A stretch of DNA of 64,000 nucleotides from JASLMY01 sp965226475 (GTDB taxonomy: Bacteria > Pseudomonadota > Alphaproteobacteria > GCA-2731375). The DNA lies in assembly GCA_965226475.1 (NCBI GenBank), contig CBDDDJ010000003.1, forward strand, positions 372,001-436,000, written 5' to 3'. This document shows positions 33,327 through 42,334 of this stretch, piece after piece. How positions within the stretch are numbered: the first letter of the stretch is position 1; each line of letters begins with the position of its first letter. Below the pieces are notes generated by a model. It saw nothing but the letters and a program-made list of their open reading frames with translations. It was not told where the DNA came from and searched no databases. Made by a program: the position numbers and the translations under genes.

Positions 33327-34491
33327 GCCGAAGCCCCAGCGCCGCACGTATTCGTCGCGTAGCTCCACGTACCACTCGGGCTCCAGCGCCTGCCACCAGA
33401 AGTTTTCGATGGCCTCGCCGGCCTCGCCGTAGGCGTTGGCGAATCGTACCCGGTAGGCATCGCCCAGTTTGTCCTTGGCGCCGCGCGCCACGCTGTTGTA
33501 GCCGGTCGCGCGCGAATGCATGGCACCACCCTCCGCCGAAAGGCAGAAGTTGATGAAGGCGTAGATCTCGTCGGTTTTCGTCGATCTGGCCGAGGCGGAA
33601 ATCGTATCGAGCCAAGCCATCGCGCCTTCCTTCGGCGCGACGAACTTGAGCCGCCCCCGGGTCCGGTCCCAAAGCTCGATCGCGGTGCTCTCGTAGCTCT
33701 GTCCGACGATGCACCGGTCGTCCAGGAAGGCCTTGGTCAGTTCCTCGCGCGTATTCCAGGCGGAGCGAATCCAGTTCCGATGCTGGAGCGCGAAACGGAA
33801 GGCCTCCTCGAACATCTCCCTGGCCTTGTTCCGGTCGCGATGCGCCGTGTCCAGGTACTCGTGTCCCCCCTGCATCAGGGCGATCGAGGTCAGCGTCGTG
33901 AAAGGGCGCGAGGCGAGGCGTCCCTGATTCTCGGAAGCCCATTGATCCCGCCACGAGACGGAGCCGACCGCGTAGTCCCGTTCGGTCGAATCGTAGACTA
34001 GGACTTCGGTGCCCCAATTGAACGGCACGGCGAAACGGCGGCCCCCCCCGGGTAGCCCCGAGGATACCGGAGCGATCCCAGATGGCCGGAATTATCTGCT
34101 TGGTATCGAGGCGCGATTCGTCGATCGGAGCGATGAGAGGAGAATTCGCCGCGTCCGAGCTCGCATACCATGTCGGCAGCGAACTGCTGGAGTTGAAGAC
34201 GATGTCGTGGATCGCCTTGTCCGACCTCATCCAGCTGTCGAGGACAAACTGATCGCCGTCGTGCGACGTCAGCGCGACCTCGATGCCGGTTCGGTTCTTG
34301 AAGGTCTCGAGCATTTCGTCGGTGACGTAGCCCTTCCAGGCCACCACCTTCAGCGGTTCCGCCGCCGAGGCTCGTCGAGAGATGAGCGCCGGCGCGGCCA
34401 GGATGGCGGCGCCGGCGGCACCGGCGCGGAGCAGGGTCCGGCGCGTCGGCGCCGGCCTTTTCTTCTTCCGAGTGGAATTGACCTCGACCAT
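33324..34491 (-). pseudogene. Tat-exported PotD-like ABC substrate-binding protein, frameshifted at a C8 tract
   Basis: The start MVEVNSTRKKK leads to a twin-arginine signal (TRRTLLRAGAAGAAILAAPA). The mature part, LKVVAWKGYVTDEMLETFKN, and the later VPFNWGTEVLVYDS are typical of PotD-family spermidine/putrescine-type binding proteins. The frame changes at about 34051, where eight C occur in a row; with seven the sequence would read ATRGGRRFAVPFNWG without break. The two halves together give the normal family length of about 390 residues. No permease or ATPase genes are adjacent. It is either a phase-shifted pseudogene or a homopolymer error. Confidence 0.8.
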
Positions 34492-34517
34492 GACCCTTCG
34501 GAACCTCGGTTCTGTCA

Positions 34518-34533
34518 CCGCCCGACGGGGCGG
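34518..34533. other. Hairpin in the 5' exon of the group II intron
   Basis: CCGCCC and GGGCGG pair around a GACG loop, ending 17 bases before the intron 5' end. Some bacterial group II introns choose sites behind terminator-like hairpins, so it may be part of the target, although no T-tract follows. It also lies just upstream of the substrate-binding pseudogene. Confidence 0.4.
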
Positions 34534-34909
34534 GCATTCGCAAGGGTTTGGTGCGCCAGGCGAACTGGCAGAAGGTAGGGGGTGCAAGTCCCCCGGAACG
34601 AAGGAGTAACCGAACCACGTTTCTCCGCGAGCCGTGCGTTGGCTCCCGTGAGGGGGCAGGCGAAGCGTCGGTAGCGGCATGGATGGGCAGGGCTATTGAG
34701 CACCGTAAAAGCGATGGTCCGGGGTGCCGAGGCTTTCAGATCGGTCGAAGGCAATATCGCAGGCGTCGTTTTGGTGAGATGTCGGCGAGCTCCGCGGTGT
34801 CAGAGAACCCATGCACGTTCGCACGCCTTCTGTTGGGACCCTGGGAGGTCTTCAAACTGCCCCGGTTGTCGTAAAGGGGCCGCGTAGGGAATGGAGAAAA
34901 CCGAAGCCT

Positions 34910-36397
34910 ATGATGAACGGTTTGAAGAAGTCGGATGAGGCCGTACGACCTGTGAGGGCGGCGAACAAGGGAGCGCGAGCTTCTGCGGAGTCGCCGGAGG
35001 AAAGGGCCTCAACCAAGGGGAATCCGGATTGCCAAAGCACGCGCCGAACACAGTGTCGGGGAAGCGTGCCACAGGCGGCGGCCCGGATACGGAAAGCTGC
35101 AGAGAGAAACCCGAAGGAACGTCTCACTGCGCTCTTCCACCACATTACGCCGGACGCGCTCGGTGCGGCCTACTTCGCATTGAAGAAGGACGCAGCAGCC
35201 GGTGTCGACGGCGTTACGTGGGACATGTACGGCGAGGGTCTGGATGAGCGCCTGCTCGACCTGCACCGGCGCCTGCACAGAGGGGGAGCGTACCGGGCGC
35301 CGCCGGTTCGGCGGGTAGAGATACCCAAGCCGGACGGGGGGACACGACCGCTCGGGATCGCGGCGCTGGAGGACAAGGTCGTCCAGAAGGCGGTTGTGGA
35401 TGTGATCCTGACACCGATCTACGAGGTGGTGTTTCTTGGCTTCAGCTACGGGTTCCGACCGGGGCGGGGGGCGCACGATGCGCTCGATGCCCTGGCCTTC
35501 GGGATAGAACGGCGCAAGGTCAGCTGGATAGCCGACGCGGATCTACGGGCGTACTTCGACACAATCCCGAGGGATTGGTTGATCATGTTCCTTGAGCACC
35601 GCATCGGCGACAGACGGGTCATCCGCCTGATCCAGAAATGGCTGAACGCTGGCGTCATGGACGGTGGATCATGGACAGACGCGGGCATGGGCACGCCGCA
35701 GGGGGCAATAGTTTCCCCGGTCTTGGCGAACGTGTTCCTGCACTACGTGCTCGACCTGTGGTTCCACAAGAAATGGCGCCCGAACGTCCCGGATGGCGAA
35801 GCGATCATCGTCCGTTACGCCGACGATATCGTTGTCGGGTTCCAACACAAGCGGGATGCGGAGCGGTACTTCCGCGACGTTCGGGAGAGGCTGGCCCGGT
35901 TCGGTCTCAGCCTCCACCAGGACAAGACCCGCCTCGTGGAGTTTGGCCGGTTCGCGGATTTGAACCGGCGCCAGCGCGGGGTGGGCAAGCCGGAGACTTT
36001 CGACTTTCTGGGCCTCACGCACTATTGCACGACGACCCTGAGAGGACGCTTTCGGCTTGGTCGCAAACCGGTCGCCAAACGGGTCAACAGGACCCTGGCG
36101 CGCATCGACGAGGTGCTCCGCAAGCGCTGGCACCACGACATCTGGGAAGTTGGTAGGTGGCTGGGGCGAGTCTGCAATGGCTGGCTCAACTACTTTGCCG
36201 TCCCAGGGTCGGGCCGGTTCATCCGTGCGTTCCTCCGCAGGCTGCAACGCCGGTGGATGCGGGCGCTACGCCGCCGGTCCCAGCGAGCCCGATTTAGTTG
36301 GAAGCGACTGGAGCGCATGACCGAAATCCTGTGGCCACGCGCCTCCATCCGCCACCCATGGCCGGACCAGCGGTTTGCCGTCAAGCACCCGAGGTAG
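34910..36397 (+). CDS. ltrA: Group II intron-encoded reverse transcriptase/maturase
   Basis: About 495 residues from MMNGLKKSDEAV; the frame is open further upstream into intron RNA. RT blocks are clear: GVDGVTWDMYG (RT1), VEIPKPDGGTRPLGI (RT2), DADLRAYFDTIPRDWL (RT3), GTPQGAIVSPVLANVFLHY (RT4), the active-site RYADDIVVG (RT5), and FDFLGLTHYC (RT7). The maturase X domain follows (NGWLNYFAVPGS). The chain ends HPWPDQRFAVKHPR without an HNH endonuclease, so retrohoming must use another primer. No stop or frameshift is seen, so it may be active. The gene symbol is generic. Confidence 0.93.
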   Translation: MMNGLKKSDEAVRPVRAANKGARASAESPEERASTKGNPDCQSTRRTQCRGSVPQAAARIRKAAERNPKERLTALFHHITPDALGAAYFALKKDAAAGVDGVTWDMYGEGLDERLLDLHRRLHRGGAYRAPPVRRVEIPKPDGGTRPLGIAALEDKVVQKAVVDVILTPIYEVVFLGFSYGFRPGRGAHDALDALAFGIERRKVSWIADADLRAYFDTIPRDWLIMFLEHRIGDRRVIRLIQKWLNAGVMDGGSWTDAGMGTPQGAIVSPVLANVFLHYVLDLWFHKKWRPNVPDGEAIIVRYADDIVVGFQHKRDAERYFRDVRERLARFGLSLHQDKTRLVEFGRFADLNRRQRGVGKPETFDFLGLTHYCTTTLRGRFRLGRKPVAKRVNRTLARIDEVLRKRWHHDIWEVGRWLGRVCNGWLNYFAVPGSGRFIRAFLRRLQRRWMRALRRRSQRARFSWKRLERMTEILWPRASIRHPWPDQRFAVKHPR

Positions 36398-36431
36398 GAG
36401 CCGGATGGTTCAACGACCACGTCCGGATCTG
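36398..36431 (+). ncRNA. Group II intron domain V
   Basis: A 34-base hairpin starting GAGCCGGATG and ending ACGTCCGGATCT, with the inner GGT/ACC stem closing a TCAACG loop. The AGC catalytic triad near its 5' end is present. It directly follows the RT stop, the normal place. It is the most conserved part of the ribozyme and supports a complete intron. Confidence 0.85.
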
Positions 36432-36496
36432 CGCGGGGGGTGCGCAGCAATGCGCATTCCTACCGTAACTACCACGATTCGCCTGCCCGCCGCCCT

Positions 36497-37933
36497 TCAA
36501 ACCGGCGCCGCGAGCGCCGGTTTTCGGTCGATCCAGGGCCGCGCCGCCTCCAGCTGCGCGGCCAGTGCCAGGATCGTCGCCTCTTCGCCGAAGCGGCCGA
36601 CCAGCTGCGTCGCCAGCGGCAGGCCGTCCGTGGCGTTCGCGAGCGGCAGCATCATCGCCGGCTGGCCCGTCAGGTTGAACCAGACCGTGAAGGGGGAGAA
36701 TTCGAACACCCGGCGCCAGTATTCGTCGACATCCTCCATCATCATGTCGAGCCAGCCGAGCGGCACCGCCGTCCGCGCCAAGCCAGGCGTCAGCAGCACA
36801 TCCCAGTTGGCATGGAAGGCGCCCATCTGGCGGCCGAGCCGGTGCGCCGTTTGGGTGGCGCGGACATAGTCGGCGGCCGAGAGGCGGCGGCCCATCTCGG
36901 CCGAGGCCCAGGTGACGCGCTCCACCTCGTCTTCGTGCGCCTCCCGCCCCTTGCTCGGATGGCTGGCCAGATTGACCACCGTGTTGGCGGCCATCAGGGT
37001 GAGGAAGGTCGGCACCACCGCGGCGCCCTCGATATCGGGATCGACCTCGTCGACCACATGGCCGAGTTCGCGGCAGAGCGCCGCCGTCTCGTCCAGCAGC
37101 GCCAGGCATTCCGCGTCGATCGAGGCGCCGTTCGGCGTCTTGCGCGTGACGGCGACGCGGAGCTGGCCCGGATCCCGGCTGGCCGCGTCCAGGAAGGTAC
37201 CGGCCGGCGACGGGGCGGCGTAGGGATCGCCCGGGGCGGGGCCGGAGGTCGCGTCCAGCAGGGCGGCGCTGTCGCGGACCGTCAGCGTCACGGCGTGTTC
37301 GGTCGAGATGCCGCCCAATCCCTCGCCCAGGAAGGGCGCCATGGTGTTGCGCGAGCGGGTCGGCTTCAGGCCGACCAGGCCGCAGCAGGCGGCGGGCGCG
37401 CGGATCGAGCCGAAGCCGTCGGAAGCGTGCGCCATCGGCACCATGCGGGCACCGACCGCCGCCGCCGCCCCGCCGCTGGAGCCGCCGGAGATGTGGCCTG
37501 GGTTCCAGGGGTTCCTGGTCGCGCCCTTCAGTTGCGGCTCGCACGTCAGGCTCAAGCCCAGCTCGCAGGTGTTGGAGCGGCCGAAGATCACCAAGCCCGC
37601 CGCCTTCAGGCGCCGCACCGTCTCGCTGTCCTCGGCGCCGACCACGTCCTCGTAGTAGCGGCAGCCCCGCGTCGTCACCTGGCCGGCGATGGAGGCGCCC
37701 AGGTCCTTGACCGGATAGGGCACGCCCCGGAACGGCCCGTCGGGCAGGCCGTCGGCGATGGCGCGCCGGGCGAAGTCGTACATCCGCGTGGTGATGGCGT
37801 TGACGGTGCCATCGCGCGCCTCGACGCGTGCTATGGCGGCCTCCAGCACTTCCTCGGCGCTGGTCTCGCCGGAACGGACCAGGGCGGCCAAGCCGAGGCC
37901 GTCATGGTTCTCGTAGTCGTCGCTGAAACTCAT
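36497..37933 (-). CDS. Amidase (amidase-signature family)
   Basis: A 478-residue protein. The amidase-signature core contains YPVKDLGASIAGQVTTRG (catalytic Lys), then GGSSGGAAAAVGARMVPMA with the Ser-cis-Ser, and DGFGSIRAPAACCGLVGLKP with the nucleophilic-Ser region; DGFGSIR differs slightly from the usual DGGGSIR. These enzymes hydrolyse linear amides by a Ser-Ser-Lys mechanism. The start follows GGAGGG. It is divergent from the transaminase gene and fits an amide/amino-acid catabolic cluster; the group II intron lies just beyond its 3' end. Confidence 0.92.
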   Translation of the reverse strand: MSFSDDYENHDGLGLAALVRSGETSAEEVLEAAIARVEARDGTVNAITTRMYDFARRAIADGLPDGPFRGVPYPVKDLGASIAGQVTTRGCRYYEDVVGAEDSETVRRLKAAGLVIFGRSNTCELGLSLTCEPQLKGATRNPWNPGHISGGSSGGAAAAVGARMVPMAHASDGFGSIRAPAACCGLVGLKPTRSRNTMAPFLGEGLGGISTEHAVTLTVRDSAALLDATSGPAPGDPYAAPSPAGTFLDAASRDPGQLRVAVTRKTPNGASIDAECLALLDETAALCRELGHVVDEVDPDIEGAAVVPTFLTLMAANTVVNLASHPSKGREAHEDEVERVTWASAEMGRRLSAADYVRATQTAHRLGRQMGAFHANWDVLLTPGLARTAVPLGWLDMMMEDVDEYWRRVFEFSPFTVWFNLTGQPAMMLPLANATDGLPLATQLVGRFGEEATILALAAQLEAARPWIDRKPALAAPV

Positions 37934-38049
37934 GGCTCATCCCTCCGGGTTTCGCTTTTGCCCCATTTTTGGTGCTGATAGAGTGCCAACACAAGGGCCG
38001 TCGTAACGGCGGCCGCGACCCCCCCGTTCTGGCGCCCCGGAGAGCAGAG

Positions 38050-39387
38050 ATGAATCGGCCCATCACCACCGAACTCGCGCAACCCAACGACCTCGAAGCC
38101 TTCTGGATGCCGTTCACCGCCAACCGCCAATTCAAGGCGTCGCCCCGGATGCTGGTCGGCGCCAAGGACATGCACTACCGCAGCCACGACGGCCGCGACA
38201 TCCTGGACGGCACCGCCGGGCTGTGGTGCTGCAACGCCGGCCACGGGCGCGAGGAGATCGCGGCGGCGATCAAGGCCCAGGCCGACACCATGGACTACGC
38301 CCCCAACTTCCAGATGGGCAATCCACTGACTTTCGAGTTCGCCTCGCGCCTGGTGGAGATCATGCCCGATGGGCTCGACCGGGTGTTCTTCACCAACTCG
38401 GGCTCCGAATCGGTCGACACCGCGCTGAAGATCGCGCTCGCCTACCAGCGGGTGCGGGGCGAGGGGACGCGAACCCGCCTCATCGGGCGCGAACGCGGCT
38501 ACCATGGCGTGGGCTTCGGCGGCATCTCGGTCGGCGGCATCGTCGCCAACCGCAAGTTCTTCGGCCCGCTGCTGAACGGCGTCGACCATCTGCCGCACAC
38601 CCATGACCTGGCGCAAAACGCCTTTGTTCGAGGCCAGCCCGAATGGGGCGCGCATCTGGCCGACGAGCTGGAACGGCTGGTGGCGCTGCACGACGCTTCG
38701 ACCATCGCCGCCGTCATCGTCGAGCCGGTGGCGGGCTCCACCGGGGCGCTGATCCCGCCCGTCGGCTATCTGAGGCGCCTGCGCGAGATCTGCGACACGC
38801 ACGGCATCCTGTTGATCTTCGACGAGGTCATCACCGGCTTCGGCCGCCTGGGTTTGCCATTTGCCGCCGAATATTTCGATGTCACCCCCGACATCATGAC
38901 GCTTGCCAAGGGCCTCACCAACGCGGCGGTACCGATGGGCGCCGTGGTCTGCAAAAACGAGATCTACCAGACCTTCATCGAGTCGACCTCGGGCGGGATC
39001 GAGCTGTTCCACGGCTACACCTATTCGGGCCATCCGCTCGCCGCCGCCGCCGGCCTCGCCACCCTCGATCTCTACCGCGAGGAGGGGCTGTTGGAGCGGG
39101 GCGCCGAGCTCGCCGACTATTGGGAGGACGGCATGCATTCGCTCGCGGACGAGCCACATGTCATCGACATCCGCAACCTCGGCATCATCGGCGGGATTGA
39201 GCTGGAGCCGAGGCCGGGCGCGCCGACGGCCCGCGCCGTCGAATGCTTCACCGACTGCTACGAAAACGGCCTGCTGATCCGCACTACGGGGGATATCATC
39301 GCCCTGTCGCCGCCGCTGATCCTGGCGAAGGGCCACATCGACCGGATCGTCGACACGATCTCCGGCGCGCTCAAGCGCGTCGCCTGA
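38050..39387 (+). CDS. Omega-amino acid-pyruvate aminotransferase (class III)
   Basis: About 445 residues from MNRPITTELAQPNDLEAFWM, with GGAGAGCAG upstream. The PLP-binding lysine is in DIMTLAKGLTNAAVPMGAV, the cofactor Asp in LLIFDEVITGFGRLG, and the phosphate-binding region in FFTNSGSESVDTALK. The N-terminal WMPFTANRQFKASPRML and GLWCCNAGHGREEI match beta-alanine-pyruvate transaminases. It would convert beta-alanine or another omega-amino acid plus pyruvate to a semialdehyde plus alanine. Alanine dehydrogenase 16 bp downstream can regenerate pyruvate, which supports this assignment. Confidence 0.92.
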   Translation: MNRPITTELAQPNDLEAFWMPFTANRQFKASPRMLVGAKDMHYRSHDGRDILDGTAGLWCCNAGHGREEIAAAIKAQADTMDYAPNFQMGNPLTFEFASRLVEIMPDGLDRVFFTNSGSESVDTALKIALAYQRVRGEGTRTRLIGRERGYHGVGFGGISVGGIVANRKFFGPLLNGVDHLPHTHDLAQNAFVRGQPEWGAHLADELERLVALHDASTIAAVIVEPVAGSTGALIPPVGYLRRLREICDTHGILLIFDEVITGFGRLGLPFAAEYFDVTPDIMTLAKGLTNAAVPMGAVVCKNEIYQTFIESTSGGIELFHGYTYSGHPLAAAAGLATLDLYREEGLLERGAELADYWEDGMHSLADEPHVIDIRNLGIIGGIELEPRPGAPTARAVECFTDCYENGLLIRTTGDIIALSPPLILAKGHIDRIVDTISGALKRVA

Positions 39388-39403
39388 GGGGAGGGACCCA
39401 ACC

Positions 39404-40522
39404 ATGCTTATCGGTGTCCCGAGGGAGATCAAGGCCGAGGAACATCGGGTGGGGTTGACGCCGGGCAGCGTCCGCCAGGCCCGCCACCACGGCCACGAGG
39501 TGCTGGTGGAAACGAATGCGGGCCGTGCCATCGGCCTCGACGACGACGACTACCGCGCGGTCGGAGCCGAGGTCGTCGACACCGCCGAGGAGGTCTTCGC
39601 CCGCGCCGAGATGATCGTGAAGGTGAAGGAACCGCAGCCGGTGGAATGCGCGATGCTGCGCCCCGACCAGCTGCTCTTCACCTATCTGCACCTGGCCCCG
39701 GCGCCGGAGCTGACGACGGCGTTGATGGAGGGCGGCGCGGTCGCCGTCGCCTACGAGACGGTGACCGACGACCACGGCGGCTTGCCGCTCTTGGCGCCGA
39801 TGAGCGAGGTGGCGGGCCGCATGTCGATCCAGGCAGGCGCCCACTGCCTAGAGATGGAGCAGGGCGGGCGCGGCATGCTGCTGGGCGGCGTGCCGGGCGT
39901 GCGCGCGGCCAAGGTGGTGATCCTGGGCGGCGGCGTCGTCGGCACCAACGCGGCACGGATGGCGATGGGGCTGGAGGCGGCGGTCTTCGTCATCGACATC
40001 AACCTTCGCCGGCTCTACGACCTCGACCTGCAGTTCGGGCCGATGCTGAACACCATCTTCTCGACCGTCGATGCGATCGAGGAACATGTCATGTCGGCCG
40101 ACCTGGTGGTGGGCGCCGTGCTGGTGCCGGGGGCCTCGGCCCCGCGCCTGGTGACGGAGGATATGATCAAGGGCATGCGGCGCGGTGCCGTGCTGGTCGA
40201 CGTCGCCATCGATCAGGGCGGCTGCATCGAGACCGCGCGCCCCACCACCCATGCCGAGCCGACCTATATTCTGCACGACGTGGTGCATTACTGTGTCGCC
40301 AACATGCCGGGCGCGGTGGCCAGGACCTCGACCTTCGCCCTCAACAATGCGACCTTGCCGTTCATCATGGCGCTCGCCGACAAGGGCTGGCGCGAGGCGT
40401 TGCGCCAGGACGCGAATTTGCGGAATGGCCTCAACGTCGCCGAGGGCAAGCTCACCTACGAGGCGGTGGCCCGCGAGCTCAACATGGCCTACCGCTCGGC
40501 CGAAGACGTGATCGGTGCCTGA
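39404..40522 (+). CDS. ald: Alanine dehydrogenase
   Basis: The protein has 372 residues. It starts MLIGVPREIKAEEHRVGLTP, the conserved Ald/PntA N-terminus. The catalytic Lys and His are in MIVKVKEPQP and AGAHCLEMEQGGRG. The NAD-binding motif is VVILGGGVVGTNAARMAMG, and VLVDVAIDQGGCIETARPT follows. Ald reversibly deaminates L-alanine to pyruvate and ammonia. With the upstream transaminase it forms a cycle that releases the amino group as ammonium with NADH production. The genes are 16 bp apart and almost certainly co-transcribed. Confidence 0.97.
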   Translation: MLIGVPREIKAEEHRVGLTPGSVRQARHHGHEVLVETNAGRAIGLDDDDYRAVGAEVVDTAEEVFARAEMIVKVKEPQPVECAMLRPDQLLFTYLHLAPAPELTTALMEGGAVAVAYETVTDDHGGLPLLAPMSEVAGRMSIQAGAHCLEMEQGGRGMLLGGVPGVRAAKVVILGGGVVGTNAARMAMGLEAAVFVIDINLRRLYDLDLQFGPMLNTIFSTVDAIEEHVMSADLVVGAVLVPGASAPRLVTEDMIKGMRRGAVLVDVAIDQGGCIETARPTTHAEPTYILHDVVHYCVANMPGAVARTSTFALNNATLPFIMALADKGWREALRQDANLRNGLNVAEGKLTYEAVARELNMAYRSAEDVIGA

Positions 40523-40535
40523 CGGGGAGGAAGTG

Positions 40536-41771
40536 ATGCGCAATCTCAGGATCAACCAAGACCGCCTATGGGCGAGCCTGATGGAGATGGCCCGAATCGG
40601 CGCCACGGAGAAGGGCGGCGTCAACCGTCAGGCCTTGACCGACCTCGACCGCGAGGGCCGCGACCTCTTTGTCACCTGGTGCGAGGCGCAGGGCTGCACG
40701 GTCCGCGTCGACACCATGGGAAATATCTTCGCGCGGCGCGCCGGCGAGGAGGACGGGCTGGCGCCGGTGATGACCGGTAGCCACCTCGACACCCAGCCGA
40801 CCGGCGGCAAGTACGACGGAGTCTACGGCGTGCTCGCCGGGCTGGAGGTGATCCGCACCCTGGACGACATGGACCACCGGACCCGCCGGCCGGTCGAGGT
40901 CGTGGTCTGGACAAACGAGGAGGGCTGCCGCTTCGCCCCCGCCATGGTCGGCTCCAGCGCCTATGTCGGCAAGCTCGCCCTGGAGGAGGCGCACGCGATT
41001 TCCGATCTCGATGGCAAGACCATGGGGGGCGAGCTGGAGCGGATCGGCTATCTCGGCGATATGGCCTTGGGCGGGAGGGAGATCGCCGCCTTCTTCGAGG
41101 CGCACATCGAACAGGGCCCTATCCTGGAGGCCGAGGAGAAGACCATCGGCATCGTTCGCGGCGCCCAGGGCCAGCGCTGGTTCGACGTCACCGTCACCGG
41201 CCAGGAGGCGCACGCCGGGCCGACGCCGATGGCGATTCGAAAAGATGCGCTGGTCGGCGCCTGCCGCATGGTCGATCTGGTGAACCGCATCGGCCACGAG
41301 TTCCAGCCGGGCGCCTGTTCGACGGTCGGCCAGTTCGTGGTTTTGCCCAACTCCCGCAATACCATCCCGGGCCGGGTCGAGTTCTCGATCGACGTACGCC
41401 ATCCCGACGAGACGCGGCTTGCCGAGATGAAGGCCGGGCTCCTGACCGAGGCGGGCAAAATCGCCGACGCAATCGGCCTCGACCTCGGCATCGAGGAGAT
41501 CTGGCACCAGCCGCCGATCGTCTTCGACGCCGAGTGCGTAAAAGCGGTCGCGAACGGGGCGGCGGCGAGCGGCCTGCCATCGATGGAAATCACCTCGGGC
41601 GCCGGGCACGATGCCTGCAACATTTCCGAAGTGGCGCCGACGGCGATGATCTTCGTCCCCTGCGAGGGCGGCATCAGCCACAACGAAGCCGAGGAAGCGA
41701 CGACCGAGGACCTGGCCGCCGGTTGCGACGTGCTGCTGGGCGCCATCCTCGACCGCGCCGACGCGCCTTGA
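40536..41771 (+). CDS. Zn-dependent M20 hydrolase (N-carbamoyl-amino acid/allantoate amidohydrolase type)
   Basis: About 411 residues from MRNLRINQDRLW after GGGGAGGAAGTG, 13 bp past ald. Metal ligands appear in GSHLDTQPTGGKYDGVYG and VVWTNEEGCRFAPAM. FEAHIEQGPILE and the dimerisation-domain GQEAHAGPTPM follow, with SGAGHDACN near the end. This is the HyuC/AllC/beta-ureidopropionase group that removes carbamoyl groups from N-carbamoyl amino acids or ureidoglycolate precursors. Together with an omega-transaminase, N-carbamoyl-beta-alanine from reductive pyrimidine breakdown is a good candidate substrate; this is inference. Confidence 0.9.
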   Translation: MRNLRINQDRLWASLMEMARIGATEKGGVNRQALTDLDREGRDLFVTWCEAQGCTVRVDTMGNIFARRAGEEDGLAPVMTGSHLDTQPTGGKYDGVYGVLAGLEVIRTLDDMDHRTRRPVEVVVWTNEEGCRFAPAMVGSSAYVGKLALEEAHAISDLDGKTMGGELERIGYLGDMALGGREIAAFFEAHIEQGPILEAEEKTIGIVRGAQGQRWFDVTVTGQEAHAGPTPMAIRKDALVGACRMVDLVNRIGHEFQPGACSTVGQFVVLPNSRNTIPGRVEFSIDVRHPDETRLAEMKAGLLTEAGKIADAIGLDLGIEEIWHQPPIVFDAECVKAVANGAAASGLPSMEITSGAGHDACNISEVAPTAMIFVPCEGGISHNEAEEATTEDLAAGCDVLLGAILDRADAP

Positions 41772-41830
41772 TCGCCGAGGGTTCGTGCTGTCATTCTCGA
41801 TATGTGCACGACAAAACGAGGTAGGACGCC

Positions 41831-42220
41831 ATGAATATCCCCCATTCTCCGGAAACCGTCGCCGCGCCCTTCGGGCCTTATAGCCATGCCGTCGAGGTTC
41901 CGGGTGGTTCGCGCCTGCTCTACATCTCCGGCGAGGTCGGGGCGCGGCCGGACGGCGTGGTGCCCGAAGGGATCGAGGCGCAGGCCGACGCCGTCTGGAA
42001 AAACCTCGTTGCCATCCTCGATGACGCGGGAATGAGCATTGGCGATCTCGTGAAGATCACGACCTATCTCGTCGACGAAGGGCACGTGGCGGCGGCCGGG
42101 GCGGCGCGGGCGAAATACTTCGGCGATGCCCGACCGGCTTCCGCGACCATTATCGTCAAGGCGCTCGTCCAGTCGAGCTGGCTGATCGAGATCGAGGCGG
42201 TCGGCGCCGCTTCCGCCTGA
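41831..42220 (+). CDS. RidA/YjgF family protein
   Basis: A 129-residue protein of the YjgF/YER057c/UK114 family. Landmarks are VAAPFGPYSHAVEVPGG near the N-terminus, LLYISGEVGARPDG, and DLVKITTYLVDEGHVAA. The C-terminal RPASATIIVKALVQ has a Lys where archetypal RidA has the catalytic Arg with VEVxxLP, so it probably belongs to a Rid subfamily without proven imine deaminase activity. Members often accompany amino-acid or pyrimidine catabolic genes, as here. It probably ends the transaminase operon; a hairpin follows. Confidence 0.88.
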   Translation: MNIPHSPETVAAPFGPYSHAVEVPGGSRLLYISGEVGARPDGVVPEGIEAQADAVWKNLVAILDDAGMSIGDLVKITTYLVDEGHVAAAGAARAKYFGDARPASATIIVKALVQSSWLIEIEAVGAASA

Positions 42221-42230
42221 GGGCGGGCTT

Positions 42231-42268
42231 GCCCCGTCCTGGAAAGGAGCGACGGGGCGGCTTTCGTC
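42231..42268 (+). terminator. Terminator-like hairpin after the ridA-type gene
   Basis: GCCCCGTC (42231-42238) pairs with GACGGGGC (42251-42258), followed by GGCTTTCGTC. It starts 11 bases after the stop codon. The T-run is weak, so it could be an intrinsic terminator of low efficiency. Confidence 0.45.
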
Positions 42269-42334
42269 GCCGGGGTCAAGCCGGTAATCTCGCGGCATGA
42301 GACCGGCGCTAGGGTTTGGAGGCCGTGCTAACGC

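Larger units (their letters stand above)
34551..36469 (+). mobile_element. Complete bacterial group II intron (about 1.9 kb)
   Basis: The 5' end is GTGCGCCAGGCG (consensus GUGYG). About 360 bases of structured non-coding RNA follow and include a GGGGG/CCCCC hairpin at 34583-34601. The reverse-transcriptase gene comes next. Domain V lies at 36398-36431 (GAGCCGGATG, a GGTTCAACGACC hairpin, ACGTCCGGATCT). A domain VI-like hairpin (TGCGCA...TGCGCA) ends in TTCCTACCGTAAC, giving a 3' AC. It sits between the amidase 3' end and the start of the substrate-binding pseudogene, antisense to both. The 3' boundary is good to a few bases. Confidence 0.85.
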
